DNA from: Prevotella sp.
GTDB lineage: Bacteria > Bacteroidota > Bacteroidia > Bacteroidales > Bacteroidaceae
Assembly (NCBI GenBank): GCA_017417465.1
Contig: JAFPZD010000130.1
Span: 1 to 64,000 of the forward strand
Length of the DNA: 64,000 nucleotides
Direction of reading: 5' to 3'
Of the stretch, positions 7,700 to 16,142 are shown piece after piece (position 1 is the first letter of the stretch; every line of letters begins with the position of its first letter). Under the pieces are notes generated by a model. That model did no database searches. It saw only the letters and a program-made list of their open reading frames with translations, and was not told the DNA's origin. The position numbers were made by a program, and so were the translations under genes.

Positions 7700-8600
7700 A
7701 CTGAACATGCAGAAGCCCGAAGTGCCCATCATTATCATCGAGCGTGATGAGCAGCCACAGTCTCAGGAGGGTGTGACAAAGGTCGTTGCCCCGTCGTGGA
7801 AGTGGAAATGGCTGAAGCGACTCCTCGCATTGGCTGCTATTGGCTGCCTGATGGTGGTTGCCCTCGCTGGCTATTACTTCTGGAACTACTATTATAATAT
7901 AGGTGTGCCCATTTCTGTCACGCCTCAGCAGAACATCGAGAAACTGCAGCGCCCCGTCAAGCAGGAAACGCCAGAGGTGGTGATGACCACCGACAGCATC
8001 CTTGGCGTCCCCCTTGACTTCTATGCCATCCACGGGGTAAAGGCTTCCATCGAGTTTACAGAGCCAGATACGGCCGACACCTCTGTGTTCCTTTACTCAC
8101 GTTGCGCCGATCATACCGCCGACGGCCATTACTTAGGCTCCTTGGTGGTAGAGGGTGTGGAGAAGCAAAGTGACCGCTCGCGACTGGGCTACATGGGCAT
8201 GGCCGACGGCAATATGGTCATCGGCATCAGTCGCAGTGACAAGGTGAAAGAATACGTGAAGCAGCGTGGTGGCTCATTCTTCCGGCAGTTTATCCTCGTT
8301 AGCAACGGCGTCATACCCTCACACTTCTATCTGCGTGGCAAGGTGGAGCGCCGTGCCATTGGCTGTAAGGGCAACACCTTGTATTACATCGCCACCCATA
8401 ACAAGGAAAGCCTTTGGGACTTTGCCCAAGCCCTCAGCGAATACGAATTCACCGATGCCATCTACATCACTGGCGGCACCGACTATTGCTTCTATCGCAG
8501 CAAAGATGGCGTCAGGCACGACATTGGCGATCCTGCCGACTACCCACATGCGAAATGGAAGGGGATTATCCCCTGGCTCGTGTTCAGGAAAGCGAACTAG
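7692..8600 (+). CDS. Membrane-anchored phosphodiester-glycosidase-like protein
   Basis: A 302-residue protein with a cytoplasmic N-terminus (about 40 residues), one transmembrane segment (about 42-65) and a periplasmic domain. The domain ends in ITGGTDYCFYRSKDG and WLVFRK, a pattern like the NAGPA/DUF2233 phosphodiester glycosidase family. The active-site residues cannot be verified by eye. The start overlaps the LytTR gene by 8 bases. The pairing suggests that it may sense an envelope signal and control the LytTR protein, as membrane partners do in streptococcal LytTR systems; that is inference. An enzyme acting on wall glycans is the alternative. Confidence 0.6.
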   Translation: MDELNMQKPEVPIIIIERDEQPQSQEGVTKVVAPSWKWKWLKRLLALAAIGCLMVVALAGYYFWNYYYNIGVPISVTPQQNIEKLQRPVKQETPEVVMTTDSILGVPLDFYAIHGVKASIEFTEPDTADTSVFLYSRCADHTADGHYLGSLVVEGVEKQSDRSRLGYMGMADGNMVIGISRSDKVKEYVKQRGGSFFRQFILVSNGVIPSHFYLRGKVERRAIGCKGNTLYYIATHNKESLWDFAQALSEYEFTDAIYITGGTDYCFYRSKDGVRHDIGDPADYPHAKWKGIIPWLVFRKAN

Positions 8601-8659
8601 GCTTTTCGTAAGTTGCCAATCCGCGCCAAGTGAAAAAGGAAAGACTCCTCCTTTAAATA

Positions 8660-9778
8660 CTAATTACCGCCAACGACGATGGTATTGCCATTGAGCGTTA
8701 CTGACTCCTTCATCAGCTCGTTGAGCTTGCGTACGGCGTACTCAGGGGTGCTGTTACGCGGGATGATGTAACGCAAGTGCAGGTCGAGGAGGGAGCGGCG
8801 GTGCACCTCGATGTTCAGATTGTAGGATCGACCGAGTTGCATCAGAATGTCGCGCAGCGATTCCTGGTCGTAGTAGAAGTAGCCATCGCGCCAAGCGGTG
8901 AAGGGATCGGTGTCGGCATCCTGAATGGAGAATTGCGCATCGAAAATTGAGATTTGTTGTCCGGGGACGAGCATTTGCTCATCGCCACCCTGAGGTGTGA
9001 CACCGGCACTGCCTTCGATGAGCACCACGTCGGTCTGGTCGTAGCCGGCGCGGATGTTGAACTCGGTGCCATAGTCGCGTATGTCGCCTTGCGGCGTGTG
9101 TACGATGAATGGCTGCGTATCGTCGTGGCTGACGCAGAAGTAGGCCTCGCCGATGAGCTGCACCTCGCGTGTGTCGCCCACGAAGTGGTTCGGGTAGTTG
9201 AGCCGGGCGTGCGGGTGCATATAGACGCAGGTGCCGTCGGGCAAGTAGAGCTTGAGCGACTCGCCGTAGGGTATGGCAATGGTCTGGCTCTCCACGCCGT
9301 CACTTTGGCTGCAGAGTGCGAGCAGGTCGTCGGGCGTGACGATGGCGTCAGCACTCTTCTCATGGCGTTGGGTGGGCAGCGCTATTCTTTCGTTCATGCC
9401 AATCTGCACGGTAACGCCTGTGGCCGATGTCTCTGCCAGGAAGAAGGGCGCGTCGCTGGTGTCGTCAGTATTGAAGGAGGAGCGAAAGTACTGCGGCAGG
9501 AATACGAATGCAAGGATGGCTGCGGCTGCAGCCAGTAGGGAGACGACCCACGCCTTCTTCTCGTGTAGCAGCGTGTGCAGCTTCGCTTCTTTGTGCTTTT
9601 CATTGAAACGTTTCAGGGCAGCCTCGGCGTCGAAGCGTGCGTGGTCGGCGAGCAGGCTCTGCATGGCCATGATGTCCTGACAGGCCTCACGGAGGTCTGC
9701 CTGGCTGTCGATGCGCTCAAGCTGGTCGCCGGTGATGTGGGCGCCGGGTTCAAGGATGTCAATTGCTTCTTCTTTCAT
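8660..9778 (-). CDS. FecR-family anti-sigma factor
   Basis: A 372-residue inner-membrane anti-sigma factor. The N-terminal cytoplasmic part (1-75) would bind the sigma factor. One transmembrane segment lies at about 76-97. The periplasmic FecR domain (about 165-265) is recognisable from YGESLKLYLPDGTCVYMHPHARLNYP and VQLIGEAYFCV. A DUF4974 domain closes the protein (about 305-370, DILMQLGRSYNLNIEV). In this system the SusC receptor with an STN domain contacts FecR, which then releases the sigma factor. It lies 7 bases after the sigma gene on the same strand and is divergent from susC. Confidence 0.93.
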   Translation of the reverse strand: MKEEAIDILEPGAHITGDQLERIDSQADLREACQDIMAMQSLLADHARFDAEAALKRFNEKHKEAKLHTLLHEKKAWVVSLLAAAAAILAFVFLPQYFRSSFNTDDTSDAPFFLAETSATGVTVQIGMNERIALPTQRHEKSADAIVTPDDLLALCSQSDGVESQTIAIPYGESLKLYLPDGTCVYMHPHARLNYPNHFVGDTREVQLIGEAYFCVSHDDTQPFIVHTPQGDIRDYGTEFNIRAGYDQTDVVLIEGSAGVTPQGGDEQMLVPGQQISIFDAQFSIQDADTDPFTAWRDGYFYYDQESLRDILMQLGRSYNLNIEVHRRSLLDLHLRYIIPRNSTPEYAVRKLNELMKESVTLNGNTIVVGGN

Positions 9779-9785
9779 GTCGTCT

Positions 9786-10325
9786 TTATAACGTGCTGCG
9801 CACTTTTTCGGGTACGCTTTCTTCGGCTTTTTTATTGTTTTTTCGTAGTAAGGCTATCTGTGCAAGGGCTTTCGAGACGTATTTCTTAACGGTGCTGGCC
9901 GAGATGTTGAGCTGTTCGGCAACCTCGCGGTACTGCTTGCGGTCGACGTAGCAGGCCGTGAATATCTTTCGGGTGTAGTCGGGCAAGGTGCTCAGCACGT
10001 GGGCAACGATGCGCTCGCGCTCGTGCTCCTCGGCCATGTGGTCGGCGCTGTCGTAGCCAGTTGTCAGTCGAGCATAGAGTTCGGCATGCTGTCGGCGCGT
10101 GTCGACACGTCGCAGGTAGTCGATGCACTTGTTGCGTACATTTTTAAAAAGGTACGCGCGCAAAGCTGTTGGCTCCAGCTCGTCGTAGCTGCGCCACAAG
10201 TCCTCGAAGGCATCGCTGACCACATCCTCGCAGGCCTCGTCGCTCAGTGCGAAGCGTTTTGCGAAGATGCACAGCTCGGTGTAGTGCTGCCTGAAAAGCC
10301 TTTCGAAGCCGCTATTGTCTGCCAT
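9786..10325 (-). CDS. ECF RNA polymerase sigma factor (FecI-like)
   Basis: A 179-residue ECF sigma-70 factor. Region 2 spans about 10-80 (FRQHYTELCIFAKRF, EDVVSDAFEDLW) and region 4 about 115-165 (REVAEQLNISASTVKKYVSKAL helix-turn-helix). I chose ATG 10325 because the reading frame upstream only encodes the short GATGAAA repeats, and a -7 element TACCTTTG on the minus strand (10345-10352) fits a short leader to this ATG. It forms an operon with the FecR gene and is expected to drive the divergent susC-susD operon. Confidence 0.92.
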   Translation of the reverse strand: MADNSGFERLFRQHYTELCIFAKRFALSDEACEDVVSDAFEDLWRSYDELEPTALRAYLFKNVRNKCIDYLRRVDTRRQHAELYARLTTGYDSADHMAEEHERERIVAHVLSTLPDYTRKIFTACYVDRKQYREVAEQLNISASTVKKYVSKALAQIALLRKNNKKAEESVPEKVRSTL

Positions 10326-10344
10326 CTGGTCCGATTTTCGGGTG

Positions 10345-10352
10345 CAAAGGTA
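10345..10352 (-). promoter_or_regulatory. -7 element of the ECF sigma gene
   Basis: TACCTTTG on the minus strand, 20 bases upstream of the chosen ATG. Confidence 0.6.
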
Positions 10353-10359
10353 CGTAAAA

Positions 10360-10450
10360 AAGATGAAAGATGAAAGATGAAAGATGAAAAATTGAAGATG
10401 AAAGATGAAAAATTGAAGACGGAAGATTAAAAATTTAAGATGAAAAATGA
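10360..10450. repeat. GATGAAA/ATTGAA tandem repeat
   Basis: Seven-base GATGAAA units interleaved with AAATTGAA units fill the spacer between the divergent sigma and susC genes. The same low-complexity sequence type occurs inside the metal ATPase gene at 48127-48159. Confidence 0.8.
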
Positions 10451-10528
10451 GTTTTAGCATGCCCGATTCGTAAGTTTAAACGTTACAAAAGTGTAAAACC
10501 ATTATTATTTAACCTAAAATAGGAGCTT

Positions 10529-13500
10529 ATGATTAAAAGACGATGGACAACACTGTTGCTCTTGCTGTGTATGACGGTGCTTCCGGCACTGGCACAGAAT
10601 GTGACAATGAGTTGTCAGGACGAGCCGCTCTCGAAAGCCTTACGCAGGCTTGAGAAGGTCAGCGGCCAGAAAATCATGTTCACCTACGAGGACGTCGACC
10701 GTTACCGTGTGAGTGGACAAGTGAACGACGTGCCCTTCGAGGCTGCCCTTCAGATGCTGCTGCGCGAAAAGCCTTTCGAGTACCAGATTGAAGGCAACCT
10801 TGTGACCGTCAAGTATGTGCAGAGCCGTCAGGCTGCAGGCAGTCGTGACATCACCGGCATCGTGGTCGACGAGCAGGGTGAGCCACTGCCCGGAGCGACG
10901 GTTACCAATGTGCAAGGCAGTGGCGACCGCGAGAGCTACACGGCTGTGACCGACCTTAACGGCCACTTCCGTCTGTCGCTGTCAAGCAGTGTGCGCCAGC
11001 TCGAGGTGAACTATATCGGCTTCCAGCCGCAGCAGGTGAACCTTCTGGCAGGTACCAACAGTTACCGCGTCGTCATGCGCAGCGACGCAAAGGCCATCGA
11101 CGAAGTGGTCGTCACGGGTATCTTCGAGCGCAAGGCCAACACCTACACCGGTGCTGTGACCACGCTGAAGGGCGAGGAGTTGCAGCGTGTGGGTAACGTC
11201 AACGTGCTGCAGTCGCTGAAGAACATTGACCCCTCGTTCATGCAGATTGAGAACCTGGCAGCGGGCTCCAACCCCAATGCACTGCCCGACTTCCAGATGC
11301 GCGGAGCATCGACCATCTCGAGTGTGCAGGGTGAGTACGCCTCGAGTGCCAACCAGCCGCTGTTCATTCTCGACGGCTTTGAGACCGAGCTGACGAAGAT
11401 TCTCGACCTTGACATGAACCAGGTTGAGAGTGTCACCACGCTGAAGGATGCCACGGCCAAGGCCATCTATGGTTCGAAGGCTGCCAATGGCGTCATCGTC
11501 ATCGAGACAAAGCGCCCCGAAAGTGGACGTATGCGCATCACCTATACGGGTAGCATGAGCCTCGAGGTGCCCGACCTGACCAGCTACGACCTGACCAACG
11601 CCAAGGAGAAACTGGAGGTGGAGCGCATGGCAGGACTTTTCTCAAGCGACAATGCCTTGACGCAGATCGGCCTTGACCAGAACTACACGCAGCGTCTGCG
11701 CGAGTTGCTGGCAGGTGTCGACACCGACTGGCTGGCACAGCCCGTCCGCAACGGCTTCGGCCACAAGCACTCGCTCTACGTCGAGGGTGGCGACAAGTCG
11801 ATGCAGTATGGCGTCAACCTGTCGTTCAACAAGATTGGAGGCGCGATGAAAGGCTCCGACCGTAACACTTTCTCGGGTGGCGTGACGTTGAGCTACCGCA
11901 TCAAGAACCTCCAGTTCCGCGACAAGCTCACCGTCGACCATAACAAGAGCACCAACTCGCCCTATGGCACCTTCGACCAGTACTACCGCATGAATCCCTA
12001 CAGCCGCCTGCACGACGAGAATGGCGAACTGATTCGGAGCTATAGCTACATGGACAACAGCGGCGTGGCAGAAGCTTACTACAACCCGCTCTATAACACC
12101 ACGCTGAACACCTTCGACCGGACGGGCTACACCACAATTACGAACGACTTCTACCTGGAGTGGTTCTTCAATGAGCAGTTCAAGCTGACAGGCCGCTTTG
12201 GCATCATCGACAAGCACTCGACGGCCGACCAGTTCAAGCCTGCCAACCACACCGACTTCCTGAACACCACCGACGTGTTCCGCAAGGGTAGCTACTACCA
12301 GGCAAACGGGGGCTACACTGACATCTCGGCCGACCTGGGCCTGCAATGGTCGAAACAGTGGGCCAAGAACCTGGTCTTCGTCAATGCCCAGCTGTCGATG
12401 GCCGACAACAAGTACAACACCACGGGCGTCGAGGTTGAGGGCTTCCCCAACGACTTCATGGACGACATCAAGTTCGGCGTGGCCTATGCCAAGGATGCCA
12501 AGCCGCTGGGCACTGAGGGCATATCGCGCAACTGCGGTGGACTGCTCTCGCTGAACTACTCGTTCGACGAGCGCTACCTCTTCGATGCCAACTATCGCCT
12601 GATGGGCTCGTCAGAAGCTGGACGCGACAACCGCTGGGGTTCGTTCTGGTCGGTCGGTGCCGGCTGGAACGTGCATAACGAGCCGTTCATGAAGAACGTG
12701 GAGTGGGTCAACCGACTGAAGCTGCGTGCCAGCTACGGCTACACTGGTTCGCAGGGCTTCTCGAGCTACGATGCCATGCCCACCTTCGGCTATTACAGCA
12801 ACCGTACCTATAGCTACACCGTGGGCTACAACAACCCCTTATACACCAACATCGGTAGCTACATCACGCGTCTGGCCAACGAGATGCTGAAGTGGCAGGA
12901 GAAGTACGACACCAACTTCGGCGTCGACCTCGCGCTCTTCAACAATCGTCTGACGGCCCGCTTCGACTACTATATTGCCAATACGAAAGGAATGGTGACC
13001 GACGTCACCATGCCTTACACCACCGGCTTCTCGACCTACGTCGCCAACCTGGGCGAAACGGAGAACAAGGGTGTGGAGCTTTACCTCAACTATAAGGTCT
13101 TCGACGGTGGGCGCGACTATGTGAACGTCTTCGCATCGGCTGCCCACAACGCCAACAAGCTGAAGAAGATCTCAAACTCGCTGCGTGCATGGAACGAGTC
13201 GCAGAACAGCAATGCCCTGGAGAACAACACCACTGCTCCGCAGGTGAAGTACTACGAGGGCTGCTCGATGAACGCCATCTGGGCTGTGCCATCGCTTGGC
13301 ATCGACCCGCAGACGGGTAAGGAAATCTTCGTCAAGCGCGACGGCACCGTCACCTACGAGTACGACATGAACGACCAGGTGGTCTGCGGTGACACGCAGC
13401 CCAAGTGGAATGGCAACTTTGGCGTGAACGGCGAAATCAAGGGCTGGGGATGGAACATCACCATGAACTATCGCTGGGGCGGACAGTTGTACAACCAGAC

Positions 13501-13852
13501 CCTCGTCGACAAGGTTGAGAATGCCCAGCTGCAGTACAATGTCGACCGTCGTGTGCTCACCGACCGCTGGCAGAAGCCCGGCGACGTGGCCCTCTACAAG
13601 AGCATCGTCGACCAGTCGACCACCTATCCTACGTCACGCTTCGTGCAGGACTACTCGCTCTTCACACTCTCTTCACTGACCCTCTACTACGACTTCCGCA
13701 ACTGCGCGTTTGTGAAGAACTCCTTCCTGGAGCGCCTGAAGGTGAGTGCCTACACCAACGACCTGTTTGTCATATCGAGTGTCAAGACCGAGCGTGGTAC
13801 CACCTATCCATTCGCTCGCACCTTCTCGCTCTCAGCACAGCTTACATTCTAA
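10529..13852 (+). CDS. SusC/RagA TonB-dependent receptor with STN domain
   Basis: A 1107-residue outer-membrane transporter. Its parts are: signal peptide (1-22), STN domain (about 25-95) for signalling to FecR, carboxypeptidase-like beta-sandwich (about 107-188), a TonB-box-like EVVVTG, the plug (about 197-327, with QPLFILDGFE and ATAKAIYGSKAANGVIVIETK) and a beta barrel ending in Phe. It imports a bound ligand, usually a glycan or peptide, using TonB energy. The STN domain together with the divergent FecI/FecR pair gives a complete surface-signalling circuit. susD follows 19 bases later. No glycoside hydrolase is in the operon, so the ligand cannot be predicted. Confidence 0.96.
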   Translation: MIKRRWTTLLLLLCMTVLPALAQNVTMSCQDEPLSKALRRLEKVSGQKIMFTYEDVDRYRVSGQVNDVPFEAALQMLLREKPFEYQIEGNLVTVKYVQSRQAAGSRDITGIVVDEQGEPLPGATVTNVQGSGDRESYTAVTDLNGHFRLSLSSSVRQLEVNYIGFQPQQVNLLAGTNSYRVVMRSDAKAIDEVVVTGIFERKANTYTGAVTTLKGEELQRVGNVNVLQSLKNIDPSFMQIENLAAGSNPNALPDFQMRGASTISSVQGEYASSANQPLFILDGFETELTKILDLDMNQVESVTTLKDATAKAIYGSKAANGVIVIETKRPESGRMRITYTGSMSLEVPDLTSYDLTNAKEKLEVERMAGLFSSDNALTQIGLDQNYTQRLRELLAGVDTDWLAQPVRNGFGHKHSLYVEGGDKSMQYGVNLSFNKIGGAMKGSDRNTFSGGVTLSYRIKNLQFRDKLTVDHNKSTNSPYGTFDQYYRMNPYSRLHDENGELIRSYSYMDNSGVAEAYYNPLYNTTLNTFDRTGYTTITNDFYLEWFFNEQFKLTGRFGIIDKHSTADQFKPANHTDFLNTTDVFRKGSYYQANGGYTDISADLGLQWSKQWAKNLVFVNAQLSMADNKYNTTGVEVEGFPNDFMDDIKFGVAYAKDAKPLGTEGISRNCGGLLSLNYSFDERYLFDANYRLMGSSEAGRDNRWGSFWSVGAGWNVHNEPFMKNVEWVNRLKLRASYGYTGSQGFSSYDAMPTFGYYSNRTYSYTVGYNNPLYTNIGSYITRLANEMLKWQEKYDTNFGVDLALFNNRLTARFDYYIANTKGMVTDVTMPYTTGFSTYVANLGETENKGVELYLNYKVFDGGRDYVNVFASAAHNANKLKKISNSLRAWNESQNSNALENNTTAPQVKYYEGCSMNAIWAVPSLGIDPQTGKEIFVKRDGTVTYEYDMNDQVVCGDTQPKWNGNFGVNGEIKGWGWNITMNYRWGGQLYNQTLVDKVENAQLQYNVDRRVLTDRWQKPGDVALYKSIVDQSTTYPTSRFVQDYSLFTLSSLTLYYDFRNCAFVKNSFLERLKVSAYTNDLFVISSVKTERGTTYPFARTFSLSAQLTF

Positions 13853-13856
13853 AGAA

Positions 13857-13862
13857 AGGAGG
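13857..13862 (+). promoter_or_regulatory. Shine-Dalgarno site of susD
   Basis: AGGAGG lies nine bases before the susD ATG. Such a strong site is unusual in this window and decides the start at 13872. Confidence 0.6.
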
Positions 13863-13871
13863 AACCAAAAT

Positions 13872-15332
13872 ATGATTACAACGACTAAAAATATGATGCA
13901 AAACCTCTTTGCACTCTGTCTCCTCTGCGTGCTTTGTGCCTCTTGCAACGACTGGCTCGACGTGGAGCCCAAGTCGCAGATAAAGGAGGAAAACCACTTC
14001 GACCGTGAGGGTGGATTCAACGACCAGATGATGGGCGTCTACACCCAGATGACCACACAGCAGATGTACGGTCTGAACATGGGCATCGGTTTCGTGGAAG
14101 TGCTCTCGCACACCTACGACATCAATCCCAACGGCACGTGGCGCTATGCCAACAACTTCGACTACACGCAGACCACCTCGGAAACGATTATCGCCGACAT
14201 TTGGAAGGGCTGCTACAGCTGTATTGCCAACCTGAACATCCTGCTGCATAACCTCGACAAGGCCGACCCCAACATGTTCGAGAACGACGACTACAACCAC
14301 TACCGTGGCGAGGCACTGGGACTGCGCGGATTCCTGCATCTGGAGCTGATGCGCCTCTTTGCCTGTGCACCGGCGATGGACAACAATGCCCGTGGCGTGC
14401 CCTACGTCACCGAGTACAGCACCGATGTGGTGGGCCAGAAGTCAGTTGGCGAGACCATGCAAATGGTCGTCAAGGACCTGCAGGACGCCCTTACCTACCT
14501 CGCTCGTGACGCTAAGCCTACCGAAGAGACTGCTCAGGGAAACAACTTCCTGGAGATCAGTCGCACGCGCTTCAACTACTTCGCTTGCTGCACAGCGCTG
14601 GCACGTGCTTACCTCTGGATGGGCGACACGCAGAACGCCCTGAAGTATGCCAACATGGTCATCGACCACCACACCGAGGCCTTCAGCGCCGGCTTCAACT
14701 GGGTGGACTTCACCAACATGCAGTCGACCAAGCGTAACGAGCTCGATGCTGCATTCACGTCCGAGCACCTCTTCCAGCTTTACATCCACGACTGGGAGGA
14801 CATCGGCAACTTCTACTTCACCCGCAATGGCGGCACCAGCGTGCTGAACCCCTCAGAGGCTACAGCTCAGGACATCTATGAGATGGACAAGGGACTGGGC
14901 AACGACTACCGCTACCTGAAGGCTTACGAGCAGGATGGCGAGCAGCGCTACATGGCCAAGTTCTGGTACAACGAGGGCAGCACCTTCAATAACTACTATC
15001 CTCTCATTCGCATGACCGAGGCATGGTACATTGCTGCCGAGTGCCAGAAGCAGTCGAACCCCGCTCGCGCCATTGAGCTGCTCAACCAGGTGCGTGAGAA
15101 TCGTGGCCTCTCGCTCTATCCGCTGGCCGAGACTCTCTCAGCCGACGAGATTCAGCAGGAGATCTACAAGGAGTATCGCAAGGAGTTCGTAGGCGAGTGC
15201 GGACAACTCTTCCTCTACTACAAGCGCCTGAACCTCTCCGAAATCAAGGGCACCTCGACGCGTGGCAGCAAGTCGGTCTACGTGCTGCCTATTCCTGCTA
15301 ACGACCGTGAGTTCGGTGGCTACAGTAATTAG
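13872..15332 (+). CDS. SusD/RagB surface lipoprotein
   Basis: A 486-residue SusD-family protein, the surface lid that captures ligand for the SusC channel. A lipoprotein signal ends at Cys25 (CASC), followed by NDWLDVEPKSQI, the common SusD opening. TPR-like helices follow (EALGLRGFLHLELMRLFACAP, ALARAYLWMGDTQNALKYANMVI) and the C-terminal RagB part contains MTEAWYIAAECQ and LLNQVRENRGL. A longer in-frame reading from 13746 runs inside susC and was rejected in favour of the ATG with the AGGAGG site. Confidence 0.95.
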   Translation: MITTTKNMMQNLFALCLLCVLCASCNDWLDVEPKSQIKEENHFDREGGFNDQMMGVYTQMTTQQMYGLNMGIGFVEVLSHTYDINPNGTWRYANNFDYTQTTSETIIADIWKGCYSCIANLNILLHNLDKADPNMFENDDYNHYRGEALGLRGFLHLELMRLFACAPAMDNNARGVPYVTEYSTDVVGQKSVGETMQMVVKDLQDALTYLARDAKPTEETAQGNNFLEISRTRFNYFACCTALARAYLWMGDTQNALKYANMVIDHHTEAFSAGFNWVDFTNMQSTKRNELDAAFTSEHLFQLYIHDWEDIGNFYFTRNGGTSVLNPSEATAQDIYEMDKGLGNDYRYLKAYEQDGEQRYMAKFWYNEGSTFNNYYPLIRMTEAWYIAAECQKQSNPARAIELLNQVRENRGLSLYPLAETLSADEIQQEIYKEYRKEFVGECGQLFLYYKRLNLSEIKGTSTRGSKSVYVLPIPANDREFGGYSN

Positions 15333-15362
15333 TTTATAGTTAATAGTTAATAGTTTATAGTT
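15333..15362. repeat. TTAATAG spacer repeat, copy 1
   Basis: A short run of TTTATAG and TTAATAG units directly before the ATG of the DUF4843 gene. A near-identical run plus the start ATGATTACAAATAA recurs at 16114-16156. Confidence 0.7.
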
Positions 15363-16112
15363 ATGATTACAAATAAGATATTCAATACGATGAGGCTTGG
15401 GATTGTTGGCGTATGCGCACTGCTCTTCCCTTTGTCCTCCCTGCTTTTCTCTTGCTCCAGCGACGAGGACTTCTACTACCAGGATGAGCCCCGCGTGCGC
15501 CTTGTGGGCGAGAAGACATGGGCAGCAGGCACCGACTCCGTGACGTTCTCATTCGTGGCTTATCCCGCAACGTTCGTCGAGATGGTCATCAATGTCGATG
15601 CACAGATCATGGGCAAAGTCGACAGCCGCGACCGCACGGTAAACATCGTTGTCGACAATGCCCTTACCACTGCAGCCAGCAGCCAGTACGTGGTGCCACA
15701 GACTGTCACCATACCGGCCGGACAAGCGAAGGGAACCTTCCCGGTAGTACTCAAGCGCGATGCCTCACTCGAGACAAAGTCTGTGCGCCTCTGCCTGAAA
15801 GTGGCCGAAAGTGGCGACTTCAAGCCCGGCGTCAACGAGGAGAACCACATCACCTTCATTTGGAACGACATCCTCTCGCGCCCCAACAACTGGGACACGC
15901 TGGAGCCCTTCTTCGGCACATACAGCAATGTGAAGTACCGCTTCATGCTGCTCAATCTTCGTCCCGACGACGGTGAACTCTCTGCCGACACCATGACGTG
16001 GGCTAAGCTAAACAGTCTGAAGATACGCTTCCAGAACGCTCTCGACGACTACAATGCCGCGCATCCCGGCAACCCGCTTACCGACGAGTACGGCAACCTG
16101 GTAACGTTTTAG
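15363..16112 (+). CDS. DUF4843 lipoprotein
   Basis: A 249-residue lipoprotein (signal ending LLFSC, Cys31) resembling the DUF4843 family, which accompanies SusC/SusD and PKD-like proteins in Bacteroidetes loci. The mature part is beta-rich, with an immunoglobulin-like half (about 40-150, ending VRLCLKVAESGDF) and a C-terminal half with FIWNDILSRPNNW and FGTYSNVKYRFM. It is probably a surface ligand-binding accessory of the SusC/D complex. It is third in the operon, 30 bases after susD. Confidence 0.8.
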   Translation: MITNKIFNTMRLGIVGVCALLFPLSSLLFSCSSDEDFYYQDEPRVRLVGEKTWAAGTDSVTFSFVAYPATFVEMVINVDAQIMGKVDSRDRTVNIVVDNALTTAASSQYVVPQTVTIPAGQAKGTFPVVLKRDASLETKSVRLCLKVAESGDFKPGVNEENHITFIWNDILSRPNNWDTLEPFFGTYSNVKYRFMLLNLRPDDGELSADTMTWAKLNSLKIRFQNALDDYNAAHPGNPLTDEYGNLVTF

Positions 16113-16113
16113 T

Positions 16114-16142
16114 GAATAGTTAACAGTTAATAGTTGATAGTT
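16114..16142. repeat. TTAATAG spacer repeat, copy 2
   Basis: The same type of spacer as at 15333-15362, again abutting a start codon. The first bases of the two genes that follow are also identical, suggesting a duplicated gene-start cassette. Confidence 0.7.
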
